Source: Pseudochelatococcus lubricantis
GTDB lineage: Bacteria; Pseudomonadota; Alphaproteobacteria; Rhizobiales; Beijerinckiaceae
Direction: 5' to 3'
NCBI RefSeq assembly: GCF_042432495.1
Contig: NZ_JBHLXC010000007.1
Span: forward strand, 248,001-312,000
DNA: 64,000 nt
Shown: positions 1 to 8,089 of the stretch, one piece after another
Numbering within the stretch: position 1 is the first letter of the stretch
Layout of the letters: the number at the start of each line of letters is the position of its first letter
Notes under the pieces: model-generated
What the model saw: only the letters and a program-made list of their open reading frames with translations
The model's database searches: none
Told to the model about the DNA's origin: nothing
Position numbers and translations under genes: made by a program

Positions 1-179
1 CCTCCGGCATCGGTGACTTCGACGACCTGATGAAGGTTGCCGTCGAACGCTCGCCCATGCGCCGCCTGGCCACCATCGACGACGTCGGCGCCATCGCCGC
101 CTTCCTCGCCTCCGACCTCGCCCGCAACATCACCGGCGAGACGATCCATATCGACGCCGGCTACCACATCATGGGCTGA
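1..179 (+). CDS. fabI: Enoyl-ACP reductase FabI-like, C-terminal fragment
   Basis: Partial gene entering from the left edge. The frame from base 3 gives 58 residues and stops at 177-179. The tail resembles the end of FabI-type enoyl-[acyl-carrier-protein] reductases, which reduce enoyl-ACP with NADH in the last step of each fatty-acid elongation cycle. Visible features are a RxPxRRLATIDDVG stretch, FLASD, then ITGETIHIDAGYHIMG at the very end; a glycine and aromatic near the terminus (GGYxxMG or GGFxIMG) is typical of FabI. The Rossmann fold and catalytic Tyr-Lys lie outside the window, so another short-chain dehydrogenase cannot be excluded. A strong stem-loop follows 70 bases downstream. 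Confidence 0.7.
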   Translation, partial: SGIGDFDDLMKVAVERSPMRRLATIDDVGAIAAFLASDLARNITGETIHIDAGYHIMG

Positions 180-249
180 GCGATTTCCCGGGAGACGGCA
201 CCCGCTTTCTTCCCGGGAGACCCTGTGCGTCGATAAACAGACAGACCAG

Positions 250-286
250 CAGGACAGCGGATGCCGAAGCGGTGTCCGCTGTCCTG
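250..286 (+). terminator. Intrinsic terminator-like stem-loop after the fabI-like gene
   Basis: Bases 250-261 pair perfectly with 275-286 (12 bp, core GGACAGCGG), with a 13-base loop and a T-rich run TGTTTCTGT after it. It lies between the fabI-like stop and prs, so it probably ends fabI transcription. Confidence 0.7.
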
Positions 287-449
287 TTTCTGTCGATAAC
301 GGAACGAAAAAACAGATGCACTTCAGGGGAGCGGCCATCGTGGCGCCGCATGCGGGGCGGAGGGCATCGGGGGCGGCATGTTTCCAGTGACGCATTTCGA
401 AGGCCGGCCCCTGTAGCCGCGGCGCGTTCACTTATTTACAGCAAGCCTA

Positions 450-478
450 TTGTTCACACAGGTCGTGGCTGATATGAG
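450..478 (+). promoter_or_regulatory. Possible prs promoter
   Basis: TTGTTC at 450-455 and TATGAG at 473-478 are separated by 17 bases and sit about 120 bases before the prs start in a locally AT-richer patch. Both hexamers are imperfect, so this is a weak prediction. Confidence 0.3.
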
Positions 479-596
479 CGCGTCGAACCTTGCGCGACTC
501 CCTGTGGGTGTTCCATAACGTTGCGCGGCGGCGTCGCCCGGGCGGGCGTGCCGGATCGGTAGCACGCACGTTGGACCCTATGAAGGAAATGGCCGG

Positions 597-1541
597 ATGA
601 AACCCTCGATCAAGCTCGTCGCGGGCAACTCGAATCGCCCCCTGGCAGAGGCGATCGCCACTTATCTCGAAGTGCCGCTGGCGACATGCCTCGTGCGCCG
701 CTTCGCCGATATGGAAATCTTCGTCGAGATTCAGGAAAACGTGCGCGGCGAGGATGTCTTCGTCATCCAGTCGACCTCCTTCCCGGCCAACGACCACCTG
801 ATGGAACTGCTCATCATGACCGATGCGCTGCGCCGTTCCTCGGCCAGGCGCATCACGGCGGTGATCCCGTACTTCGGCTACGCCCGGCAGGACAGGCGCT
901 CGGCGGGGCGCACGCCCATCTCCGCGAAGCTTGTGGCCAACCTCGTTACCCGCGCCGGCGCCGACAGGGTGCTCACGGTCGACCTGCATGCAGGCCAGAT
1001 CCAGGGCTTCTTCGACATTCCCACCGACAACCTGTTCGCCGCGCCGGTCATGGTGCGCGACATCCGCGAGCGGGTTGACCTGTCGAACATCATGGTCGTC
1101 TCGCCGGACGTCGGCGGCGTGGTCCGCGCCCGCGCGCTCGCCAAGCGCATCGATGCGCCGCTCGCTATCGTCGACAAGCGGCGTGAGCGGCCCGGCGAGT
1201 CGGAGGTGATGAACATCATCGGTCACGTCGAGGGCAAGAGCTGCATTCTGGTCGACGACATCATCGATTCGGGCGGCACGCTCTGCAACGCGGCGGACGC
1301 GCTGCTCGCCAAGGGCGCAAAGGAAGTCTACGCCTATTGCACGCACGGCGTGCTTTCCGGCGGCGCGGTGGCGCGCATCGCGTCATCCCGGCTGAAGGAA
1401 CTCGTCATCACCGATTCCATTCAGGCGACGGAGGCGGTGAAGGTCGCGCCCAATATCCGCAGCATCACCATCTCGAACCTGCTCGGCGAAGCCATTGAGC
1501 GCACGGCGACGGAATCGAGTGTTTCCAGCCTGTTCGACTGA
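597..1541 (+). CDS. prs: Ribose-phosphate pyrophosphokinase
   Basis: Makes PRPP from ribose 5-phosphate and ATP in the cytoplasm, feeding purine, pyrimidine, histidine, tryptophan and NAD synthesis. The 314-residue product has the usual length. It shows the N-terminal half with the RRFADMEI segment, the ATP-binding flexible loop PYFGYARQDR (residues 91-100), VDLHAGQ (128-134) and the PRPP-binding signature VDDIIDSGGT (219-228). The ATG at 597 is preceded by GAAGGAA and matches the family N-terminus (IKLVAGNSN). The gene appears monocistronic: a terminator follows 25 bases after the stop, and the next gene converges on it. An hpt gene that uses PRPP lies about 42 kb away. Confidence 0.97.
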   Translation: MKPSIKLVAGNSNRPLAEAIATYLEVPLATCLVRRFADMEIFVEIQENVRGEDVFVIQSTSFPANDHLMELLIMTDALRRSSARRITAVIPYFGYARQDRRSAGRTPISAKLVANLVTRAGADRVLTVDLHAGQIQGFFDIPTDNLFAAPVMVRDIRERVDLSNIMVVSPDVGGVVRARALAKRIDAPLAIVDKRRERPGESEVMNIIGHVEGKSCILVDDIIDSGGTLCNAADALLAKGAKEVYAYCTHGVLSGGAVARIASSRLKELVITDSIQATEAVKVAPNIRSITISNLLGEAIERTATESSVSSLFD

Positions 1542-1566
1542 TACCGGTTCTCGGTGCCTGAAAATG

Positions 1567-1594
1567 AAAAGCGCCGGTTTCCCGGCGCTTTTTT
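1567..1594. terminator. Bidirectional terminator between prs and the Tim44-like gene
   Basis: Bases 1569-1577 pair with 1582-1590 (9 bp, AAGCGCCGG with its complement) around a four-base loop. A-rich sequence on the left and TTTTTT on the right let it serve both convergent genes. Confidence 0.88.
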
Positions 1595-1612
1595 GATGAC
1601 GGGTGGAAGGAA

Positions 1613-2617
1613 TCAGGCCTGCTGGATGGCCGACACGAGCCAGTCGCCGCCACGCATGCGGCGGAAGGTCCAGATTTCCGTGGTCGTGACCGGCGTTGTC
1701 GGGTCACCGTCGACGATGGCGTTGGTGGCGCGGTCGAAGGTGACGTCACGCAGCGAGAACTTCATCGCGACCGTCGCATAATCGCTGTCACCCTCGCTCC
1801 ACGCTTCCGCCAGATCGCCCTGCAGGAAGTTGACGTCCGAGACGCGGTTGATCACGCCGTTCGAGGCGTTCGCGGTCAATTCCTCCATCAGGTAGGAGGT
1901 GACTTCCGGCGTGGTCAGCCGGCGCAGCGCGGCAAGATCCTCGCGCGAGTAGGCGTCCTGCGTTTCCTGCAACAACCGCTCGAAGGCAGCGTAGTCGGCG
2001 CCCACGATCTCGACGGGCCGGCTGGCCGGAGCCGCACGCCCCTGCGAACCTGCTCCCGCCAGACCGAGCCCGCGGCCAAGTCCCTGACCGGGTCCCTGAC
2101 CCGGGCCACCGGCTGCAGAGCGTGCGTGTATGTTGCCAGTGCCGCCCGCGGTGGCCTCCTGCCGACGCCGGAACCAGTTCATGGCAAGGCGCACCAGCAG
2201 GATGATCAGGCCGATCTGCAGCAGCAGGCCGAGGAACGAACCGAAACCTGAGAAACCGCCGAACAGGCCGGCACCCGACAACAGCCCGAACAGGCCCGCG
2301 CCCAGCAGGCCACCCATCAGCGCGCCGCCAAAGCCGCCGCCGAAGAAGCCGGGACGCTGCTGAGCCGCCGCTGCCGCGCCGGGCTGGCCGGCACGCGGCG
2401 CCTGCGCAGCGGCACCGGGGGCCGCCTGCGGTGTGGTGGAGCGCTGGATCGGCGCGGCGCCCGGCGCAGTGTTGGTGGGCGCGGGCGTGCTGTAAGTGCG
2501 CGTTCCACGGCTGCCGAAGCTGCCGCCCCGGCCCACGCGGGCTTCGGCGATTCCGGCCGTCAGGAGAAGGGCGGCGGCAACAGCGGCCAGAATACGGCCT
2601 CGGCGGGACAGGGACAT
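1613..2617 (-). CDS. Tim44-like domain membrane protein
   Basis: 334 residues. An N-terminal signal segment (about 1-26, ending GIAEA) is followed by a low-complexity Gly/Ala/Pro region (30-125) rich in GGxFGG repeats, one membrane span (about 126-147, LGLLLQIGLIILLVRLAMNW), a second Gly/Gln linker, and a C-terminal Tim44-like (TIM44 superfamily) domain from about residue 200 to the end. Bacterial relatives are anchored inner-membrane proteins; the fold is shared with mitochondrial import motor Tim44 and the ribosomal protein mL45. Their bacterial role is not established, although a link to protein or lipid handling at the membrane is often assumed. It is transcribed convergently with prs and divergently from the CitE-like gene. 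Confidence 0.88.
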   Translation of the reverse strand: MSLSRRGRILAAVAAALLLTAGIAEARVGRGGSFGSRGTRTYSTPAPTNTAPGAAPIQRSTTPQAAPGAAAQAPRAGQPGAAAAAQQRPGFFGGGFGGALMGGLLGAGLFGLLSGAGLFGGFSGFGSFLGLLLQIGLIILLVRLAMNWFRRRQEATAGGTGNIHARSAAGGPGQGPGQGLGRGLGLAGAGSQGRAAPASRPVEIVGADYAAFERLLQETQDAYSREDLAALRRLTTPEVTSYLMEELTANASNGVINRVSDVNFLQGDLAEAWSEGDSDYATVAMKFSLRDVTFDRATNAIVDGDPTTPVTTTEIWTFRRMRGGDWLVSAIQQA

Positions 2618-2882
2618 CGGGATTTCACCTCCGGATTCGTGAATGTTTTTCAGGCCGGGCGCGGGTGCGTCGACCCATACACCCGCTATATGGGACAGAC
2701 TGGCAGCTATTGAAAGTATCGTCGGTCAAATTATCGCGCGCGGCGATGAAGAAGTCCGTATAGCGCGATGCAATGGTAAAGGAGCGCTGACTCATGACCT
2801 GCGGCGCCATTGTCTCACGCGCGCTTTACGTTATCGTGTCATCGTGGCGCCCGTTTGCCGGATTGCCGATGGAGGAGAAGAC

Positions 2883-3569
2883 ATGCGTTCGCTGCGGATC
2901 TTTGCCGGCGTCGCCGACGGCCTCCTCGCCGCGATCCTCGCCAGCGAGGCCGACGGCGTCGTCCTCGATCTCGTCGGGGAGGACGCCCGCGCCGCCGCGT
3001 GCGCGGTCCTCAGGTGCGTGAACGCGGGCGGCGGGCGGCCGGCGATCTGGATGCGCGCCGGCGGCCTCCATCCGGACCCGTCGGATGACGACCTCGCCGC
3101 TGTCTTGCCGGCGCATCCCGCCGCTGTCGTACTGCCGGCGGTAGCCGGGCCGGAGGATATCGAGCAGCTCGGCGCCAGATTGCGCGTGCTTGAGGCGCGG
3201 CTCGGCCGGCCGGACGGCGAGACCCGCATCGTCGCCGTCATCGGTACGGCGGCTGGTGTGATGGCAGCCCCGCGCCTGCGTCCGCATCCACGGCTTGCCG
3301 CCTTCGTATGGGAGCCGTTCCTGCTGCCCGGCGCGGAAACGCCCGATGGCGATGTGTCGCGCCTGTCGCGCGGTCTGACGCTGCTTGCCGCAAGTCACGC
3401 GGGTGTCCCGGCGATCGATGCCTCCGCGCGCGCCGGGCAGGAGGACGCCGCTTTCCGGGAGGCTTGCCTGCGCGCGCGCCGAGATGGCTTCGCCGCCATG
3501 ACGGCGCGGAACGAGGCGCAGGTGCATGTCATCAATGCGGTTTTCGCCGGCGACGGCGCACCGGACTGA
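2883..3569 (+). CDS. CitE-like (HpcH/HpaI aldolase superfamily) protein, probably degenerate
   Basis: 228 residues from the ATG at 2883, chosen because GGAGGAGAAG lies directly upstream; the frame stays open further 5' without a binding site. The pattern follows CitE/HpcH TIM barrels: an early ADGVVLDL strand, WMRAGG, a PAAVVLPAVAGPEDI segment, AVIGTAAGVM and ASHAGVPAIDA. Relatives are citrate lyase beta subunits and malyl-CoA or citramalyl-CoA lyases. Residues normally used to bind Mg and acyl-CoA are altered: LDLED becomes LDLVGED, the usual Arg-x-Asn is absent, and I-E-T-A becomes I-G-T-A. At 228 residues it is also shorter than active lyases (about 270-320). I read it as a family member of unknown and perhaps non-lyase function. 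Confidence 0.72.
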   Translation: MRSLRIFAGVADGLLAAILASEADGVVLDLVGEDARAAACAVLRCVNAGGGRPAIWMRAGGLHPDPSDDDLAAVLPAHPAAVVLPAVAGPEDIEQLGARLRVLEARLGRPDGETRIVAVIGTAAGVMAAPRLRPHPRLAAFVWEPFLLPGAETPDGDVSRLSRGLTLLAASHAGVPAIDASARAGQEDAAFREACLRARRDGFAAMTARNEAQVHVINAVFAGDGAPD

Positions 3570-3796
3570 GATCGACGCGGGACGGCAGCGGGCGTAGGTA
3601 GTGCGGCGGCGCACGACAGGACCATACGACACAGGAAATCCGGTCTTTGGCCTGCGTTTCATGCCTGGGTAACTTGACCCTGGTTACAACCGCGCTCATG
3701 GTTATTTCCTGTTCTTGATGATGTGGTATGGAAAAGGGCGTCGTCGGACGGACGGCGCGGTCTTGCGGCATTGATATTGCGTGAATGGGGGCTGTC

Positions 3797-4249
3797 ATGC
3801 GTTCGCTTGTTGTTGCCGGAGCTTTCGCCGGCGCTGTTCTTGCCTCGCTGCTGGCGGGTGCGCCGGCTGTCGCCCGCGATGACGTGCGCGCCGAGGACCG
3901 GTTTCTGGCCTTTTCCGGCAATGTGCCGGCCTGCGACGATCCGCGCGTGCTGAGGCGAATCGCCAATCGCTTTGCCTTCCGCGAGGCGCATTTCTGGCAG
4001 TCGCCGCTGACCATCGAGGGCTTCGAGAGAGTACGCGACGTCGCACTGCGGCCTTGGGGTGACGCCTTCATTCCGCGCCGCTTCTGCACAGCGGTGTCGC
4101 AGATTTCCGACGGCCGCAAGCGGGTGGTCCATTATTCGGTGCGCGAGGCGCTGGGCCCCATCGGCATCGGCTCGGACGTGCAGTGGTGCGTTGTCGGGCT
4201 GGATCGCCACCTGTCATTCGCCCCCGCCTGCCGGGCGGCCCTGCCCTGA
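3797..4249 (+). CDS. Secreted hypothetical protein with four cysteines
   Basis: 150 residues from the ATG at 3797; another ATG lies in frame at 3785, but 3797 has a GGGGG stretch at a better spacing. A clear Sec signal peptide covers about residues 1-23 (AFAGAVLASLLAGAPAVA). The mature part has four cysteines (in VPACDD, RRFCTA, VQWCVV and APACRA), which could form two disulfides in the periplasm. I do not recognise a domain. It lies 14 bases before the secreted RNase T2 gene on the same strand, so the two are probably co-transcribed. Confidence 0.7.
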   Translation: MRSLVVAGAFAGAVLASLLAGAPAVARDDVRAEDRFLAFSGNVPACDDPRVLRRIANRFAFREAHFWQSPLTIEGFERVRDVALRPWGDAFIPRRFCTAVSQISDGRKRVVHYSVREALGPIGIGSDVQWCVVGLDRHLSFAPACRAALP

Positions 4250-4263
4250 TCCGACCCGGCGCA

Positions 4264-4971
4264 ATGCTCCTGTCGGCTCGTCTCATCCCGCCGCCGTTGC
4301 GGACGGCGCGGCGCCTCCCGCTACTCGCCGCCCTCGCGTGCGCGCTGCCGCTTCTCGCCGGGGAGGCGCACGCGCAGCGTGTGGAACGGGGCGCGCGCCC
4401 CGGCGCGTTCGATTTCTACGTGTTGGCGCTGTCGTGGTCACCCGGCTTCTGCGAACTGGAGGGCCGCGCCGACCGGCGCGATCAGTGCGCGGTCGGCCGT
4501 AAGCACGGCTTCGTCGTGCATGGCCTGTGGCCGCAATATGAGCGCGGCTATCCGCGCGAATGCGCCGCGATGCCGCGCGTGCCCTCCCGCCAGGCCATGA
4601 ACGTCGCCGCAGGCATCTTTCCCGAACAGGGGCTGGCGCGCCACCAGTGGCGGGTGCACGGCACCTGCTCCGGGCAGACCCCGGAGGCGTATTTCCGCGA
4701 CACCGCGCGGGCGCGCGACAGGGTAACCATTCCGCCTGCGCTGCACGGCTTGCCGGGCGACCGTGTCGCCTCGCCGGCGGAGGTCGAGCGCGCCTTCATC
4801 GCCGCCAACCCGGGCCTGCAGCCGGACATGATTGCCACTGCCTGCCAGCGTGGGCGGCTGAAGGAAGTGCGTATCTGCCTGAGCCGCGACCTTTCCGGCT
4901 TCCGCGTCTGCCCGGAGGTCGACCGCAGCGGTTGCCGTGACCGGAACGTCACTATCGACGCGCCTGAGTAG
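4264..4971 (+). CDS. Secreted ribonuclease T2 family protein
   Basis: Cuts single-stranded RNA through 2',3'-cyclic phosphates, probably in the periplasm. 235 residues from the ATG at 4264; the upstream extension reads through the preceding gene and lacks a signal peptide. Residues 1-38 form a signal peptide (PLLAALACALPLLAGEAHA). The first catalytic block is HGFVVHGLWPQ, with catalytic His86. The second reads HQWRVHGTCSG, with His127 and His132. Paired cysteines occur throughout, as expected for this fold. Odd points: the acid position of the second block is Gln rather than Glu, which some bacterial members share, and the Lys normally before the second His is Val. Activity may be altered. 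Confidence 0.88.
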   Translation: MLLSARLIPPPLRTARRLPLLAALACALPLLAGEAHAQRVERGARPGAFDFYVLALSWSPGFCELEGRADRRDQCAVGRKHGFVVHGLWPQYERGYPRECAAMPRVPSRQAMNVAAGIFPEQGLARHQWRVHGTCSGQTPEAYFRDTARARDRVTIPPALHGLPGDRVASPAEVERAFIAANPGLQPDMIATACQRGRLKEVRICLSRDLSGFRVCPEVDRSGCRDRNVTIDAPE

Positions 4972-5024
4972 GCGTGGCATGGGCGGTTGAGCGGACGCGC
5001 AAACTCTGCCATTGATCGTCCGCC

Positions 5025-5870
5025 ATGAATTATCGCCACGCCTATCACGCCGGCAATTTTGCCGATTGCATGAAACACGCGCTCCTCGCGCGCATCCTTC
5101 TCTATCTGGGGCAGAAGGAGGCGCCGTATCGCGTCATCGACACCCATGCCGGCATCGGCCTTTATGACCTCGCGGGCATCGAGGCGGGCAAGACGCTGGA
5201 ATGGCAGGACGGCATCGCCCGGCTCGCCGCGCCGCTGGCGGGGGAGGCCGAGGCACTGCTCGCGCCCTATCGCGCGGCGCTGGCGGATGTCGCGGCGCGC
5301 TTCGGCGCAGCCCGCTATCCCGGTTCCCCCATGCTGGCGAGCCTGCTGATGCGGCGGCAGGACCGCGCCATTTTCGTCGAGAAGCATCCCGCCGATGTGC
5401 ACCTGCTGGAAGAGAACCTGGGGCGCGACCGGCGGCTCAAGGTGCTGGAGCTGGACGGCTGGACGGCGCTGAAAGCGATGATTCCGCCCGTCGAGCGGCG
5501 CGGCGTTGTGCTGATCGATCCGCCCTATGAGGTCGAGGGCGAACTCGCGCACCTTGGCCAGGCACTGGTGGAAGCGCGCCGCAAGTGGAGCGGCGGCATT
5601 TTCGCCGGCTGGTATCCCATCAAGGATCTGGCGGCGCCGGAGGAGCTTGCGGATTTTCTGCGTGCCGCGGGCGTGCCGAAAATCCTGCGGCTCGAAATGC
5701 TGATCGACCGGGCGGACGACGCCTCGCGTCTGAACGGTTCCGGCCTCATCGTCATCAACCCGCCGTGGACACTGGCGCACGAGGCGGAAATTCTGCTGCC
5801 GGCGCTCGCGGAGCGGCTGGCACGTGGCGATCGGGTCGGCTTTCGCTGCGACTGGCTGGCGGGCGAATAG
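5025..5870 (+). CDS. rlmJ: 23S rRNA (adenine(2030)-N6)-methyltransferase
   Basis: Methylates A2030 of 23S rRNA with S-adenosylmethionine during ribosome assembly. The 281-residue product starts with the family hallmark MNYRHAYHAGNFADCMKHA and carries IDTHAGIGLYDL (38-49), VEKHP (118-122) and the N6-adenine methyltransferase motif IDPPYE (164-169) with the catalytic Asp165. Length and start agree with RlmJ of other Proteobacteria. It sits alone, 53 bases after the RNase T2 gene and convergent with the porin gene. Confidence 0.95.
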   Translation: MNYRHAYHAGNFADCMKHALLARILLYLGQKEAPYRVIDTHAGIGLYDLAGIEAGKTLEWQDGIARLAAPLAGEAEALLAPYRAALADVAARFGAARYPGSPMLASLLMRRQDRAIFVEKHPADVHLLEENLGRDRRLKVLELDGWTALKAMIPPVERRGVVLIDPPYEVEGELAHLGQALVEARRKWSGGIFAGWYPIKDLAAPEELADFLRAAGVPKILRLEMLIDRADDASRLNGSGLIVINPPWTLAHEAEILLPALAERLARGDRVGFRCDWLAGE

Positions 5871-5954
5871 GCCCTGCGACCGGGGTACCGGTACCAAAGC
5901 GCGCGCAGCCACATCGCTCGGGAGGCGCCTCGCGCCTGAAAATCCGCGCAAGAC

Positions 5955-5983
5955 AAAAAAACCCGGCGGCTTGCGCCGCCGGG
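5955..5983 (-). terminator. Terminator of the outer-membrane protein gene
   Basis: Bases 5962-5970 (CCCGGCGGC) pair with 5975-5983 around a TTGC loop. On the minus strand the stem is followed by TTTTTTT, 40 bases past the porin-like gene's stop. Confidence 0.9.
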
Positions 5984-6023
5984 CTGATAGCTGATTGATC
6001 GCTGGCCCGCAAGGGCCGTTCAA

Positions 6024-6764
6024 TCAGAACGAGTCGAACTTGTAGTTCAGGCCAGCGCGGACCACGCCGAATTCGGTGTCCTTGCGGTTGTCGTAGAGGG
6101 GCAGGAAGGCGTTGCGGTCTTCCTTGCCGAGGTTGACATACAGACCTTCGAGGCGCGCCGTGATGTTGTTGGTGATGGCGTACTCGAAGCCAGCGCCGAG
6201 CGTCCAGCCCGTGCGGGTGTCGCTCTTGTTCTGGTAGTAGGCGCCGTTGTAGACGAAGCCGTTGTCGTTGCCGCCACCGCCGTAAGCGAAGCCGCCCGTG
6301 CCGTAGATGAAGGCGCGGTCGAAGGCCACACCGAGGCGGGCGCGGACGGTGCCGAACCACTCGATGCCCGTGCTCGTGCCGCCGAAGTAGCCAGCAGCCG
6401 GGTTGTAGGCGAGAGCATAGTTGCTGTTCTTGCCCTTCAGGTCAGCGTAGTTGATGTCGGCTTCGAGACCGGCAACGAACTGGCCGAACTGGTAGTTGTA
6501 GCCGATCTGGCCACCACCCGTGAAGCCGCCGTCGTCGTTGTTGCCACCGTTGTAGTAGGTGGCACCGTTGTAGAACTTGTCGTCGTTGTTGCTGTTCCAG
6601 GCGTAACCGGCGTTCACACCGACGTAGAAGCCCGTCCACGTGAAGATCGGAGCCACAACCGGAGCGACCGGCTCGACCTGCCGGCTCGGAAGGTCAGCAG
6701 CAAAAGCAGCGCCCGAAGCGACCAGGCTGGCGACAGCAACGCCCGCAAGAAGAACCTTTTTCAT
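6024..6764 (-). CDS. Outer-membrane beta-barrel protein (Omp25/Omp31 family)
   Basis: 246 residues from the second of two adjacent ATGs; AGGAG (plus-strand 6771-6775) is 6 bases from 6764 but only 3 from 6767. A signal peptide (KKVLLAGVAVASLVASGAAFA) ends before ADLP, the usual mature start in this family. Next come VAPIFTWTGFYVGVNAGY, alternating Gly/aromatic beta strands, and a terminal Phe (YKFDSF) for BAM-dependent insertion. This is the small eight-stranded porin-like family abundant in Hyphomicrobiales outer membranes. Asn/Asp/Tyr/Gly-rich loops (for example NGGNNDDGG) probably face outward. A strong terminator and long upstream region suggest a highly expressed single gene. Confidence 0.93.
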   Translation of the reverse strand: MKKVLLAGVAVASLVASGAAFAADLPSRQVEPVAPVVAPIFTWTGFYVGVNAGYAWNSNNDDKFYNGATYYNGGNNDDGGFTGGGQIGYNYQFGQFVAGLEADINYADLKGKNSNYALAYNPAAGYFGGTSTGIEWFGTVRARLGVAFDRAFIYGTGGFAYGGGGNDNGFVYNGAYYQNKSDTRTGWTLGAGFEYAITNNITARLEGLYVNLGKEDRNAFLPLYDNRKDTEFGVVRAGLNYKFDSF

Positions 6765-6767
6765 CAT

Positions 6768-7279
6768 TCACTCCTAAAAAACTGTCTTCTTCAAGCCGAA
6801 TGGCCTTCAGCCATCCCTGAAGTTGCACAATACATACAGCAACTCGGGCAGGACGTCTGTGCCTTTCGTGCCACAGAGAAAACGCCAAAAAGGGCGGGAA
6901 TGTGTCGACATAACGGAAACCAGGCCATGTTGCACCGGCCCCGCCATGTCGCCGGCTCAGGGAGCCTAACCGTAACCCATTGTTCGCGCAAGATGTTTCG
7001 AAGGATAAATCGCGGCTGTGGCATCATGTGCGCGATGTTCCCGCACATTGGATTCCAGATGCCGGAACTCTCTCGGTCTTTTCGCTTCGTGGGTTATAGA
7101 TAACAGCGGGTTAACGGCGGAGACGTCGAATACATTTACTTGTATTCAACAAACGTCCGCCGTCCGCCGGCGGACGCGGACCATGGCCGGGGTGGACGCC
7201 GCGCGGGCAGGGCACGGCCCAGAGGCTTGCGATGGAAGGCACATCGTGTCAAAGCGAGGCGAGTGAGGTCCCGGGATCC
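6768..7279. other. Divergent intergenic region with inverted repeats
   Basis: This 512-base gap separates the porin gene (minus) from the glycosyltransferase (plus). It is less GC-rich than neighbouring genes. It contains two perfect dyads near the glycosyltransferase (7128-7147 and 7162-7175) and smaller stem-loops in the porin leader. I see no convincing gene. Confidence 0.5.
7128..7147. promoter_or_regulatory. Operator-like inverted repeat
   Basis: GAATACA at 7128-7134 and TGTATTC at 7141-7147 form a perfect 7-bp dyad with a six-base spacer, typical in size for a dimeric repressor site. A separate 14-bp palindrome GTCCGCCGGCGGAC lies at 7162-7175. The regulator is unknown. Confidence 0.35.
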
Positions 7280-8089
7280 ATGACGCAACCGCCGCTGCCA
7301 CTGTCCATTTTCATCATCGCCCGCAACGAGGCGGACCGCATTGGCCGCACACTTGCGGCGGTCGCCGATCTGAGTGACGATATCGTCGTCGTCGATTCGG
7401 GCTCCACCGACGCCACGCGGGAGATCGCGGCCCGGCACGGCGCACGGGTGATCCACAACGACTGGCCCGGCTATGGGCCGCAGAAGCGCTTCGCCGAGGA
7501 CCAGTGCCGCCATCTGTGGCTGCTGAACATCGACGCGGACGAACTGGTTCCGCCCGATCTCGCCCGCCGCATCCGGGCGCTGTTCGACGGTGGCGAGCCC
7601 GACGCGGACGCCTACGAAATCCGCATCGCCGAGGTTTTTCCTGGCGAGCGCGCGCCTCATCCGCTCGCCTACACGCTCGCCCCTGTGCGCCTTTACCGGC
7701 GCGACAAGGGTCGCTATGCCTTGTCCACGGTGCATGACCGGGTGCAACTCGCGCCGGGCGCGAAGGTGAAGCGGCTCAAGGGCGCCATCCATCATTTCTC
7801 CGTGCGCTCCCTCGGCGACCAGCTCGCAAAGCTCAACAGCTATACCGATGCGCTGGCGCTTGATCTCGACAGCCGCGGCGCGAAGGTATCGGTGCTGCGC
7901 CTGTTCGTCGAGTTTCCGGCGTCGTTCATCAAGGCCTACATCGGCCGCCGCCATATCGTGCGTGGCATTTACGGCTTCATGACGGCGATGAACTTCGCCT
8001 ATTTCCGCTATCTGCGCATCGCCAAGCACGTGGAACGGCGCATGCTCGCCCGCCAGAACGAGACTCAGGATCCGGAGAACGGCGGATGA
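7280..8089 (+). CDS. Family 2 glycosyltransferase (WaaE-like)
   Basis: 269 residues. The ATG at 7280 is preferred over an in-frame ATG at 7232 because the conserved strand PLSIFIIARNEAD starts 8 residues after it. A GT-A fold is indicated by IIARNEADRI, DIVVVDSGSTDATREIA and the metal-binding LNIDADE motif. The middle and end resemble glycosyltransferases that extend the lipopolysaccharide inner core (WaaE/KdtX type). It presumably works at the cytoplasmic face of the inner membrane with a nucleotide sugar. Its stop overlaps the next ATG (ATGA), so the two genes are translationally coupled, although an SDR pteridine reductase has no obvious glycan role. Confidence 0.88.
   Translation: MTQPPLPLSIFIIARNEADRIGRTLAAVADLSDDIVVVDSGSTDATREIAARHGARVIHNDWPGYGPQKRFAEDQCRHLWLLNIDADELVPPDLARRIRALFDGGEPDADAYEIRIAEVFPGERAPHPLAYTLAPVRLYRRDKGRYALSTVHDRVQLAPGAKVKRLKGAIHHFSVRSLGDQLAKLNSYTDALALDLDSRGAKVSVLRLFVEFPASFIKAYIGRRHIVRGIYGFMTAMNFAYFRYLRIAKHVERRMLARQNETQDPENGG

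Larger units (their letters stand above)
180..596. other. Intergenic region between fabI-like gene and prs
   Basis: This 417-base gap holds the stem-loop at 250-286 and a possible prs promoter at 450-478. I see no credible coding frame; the short frames here lack a ribosome binding site and have arginine/proline-rich shadow composition. Confidence 0.6.
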
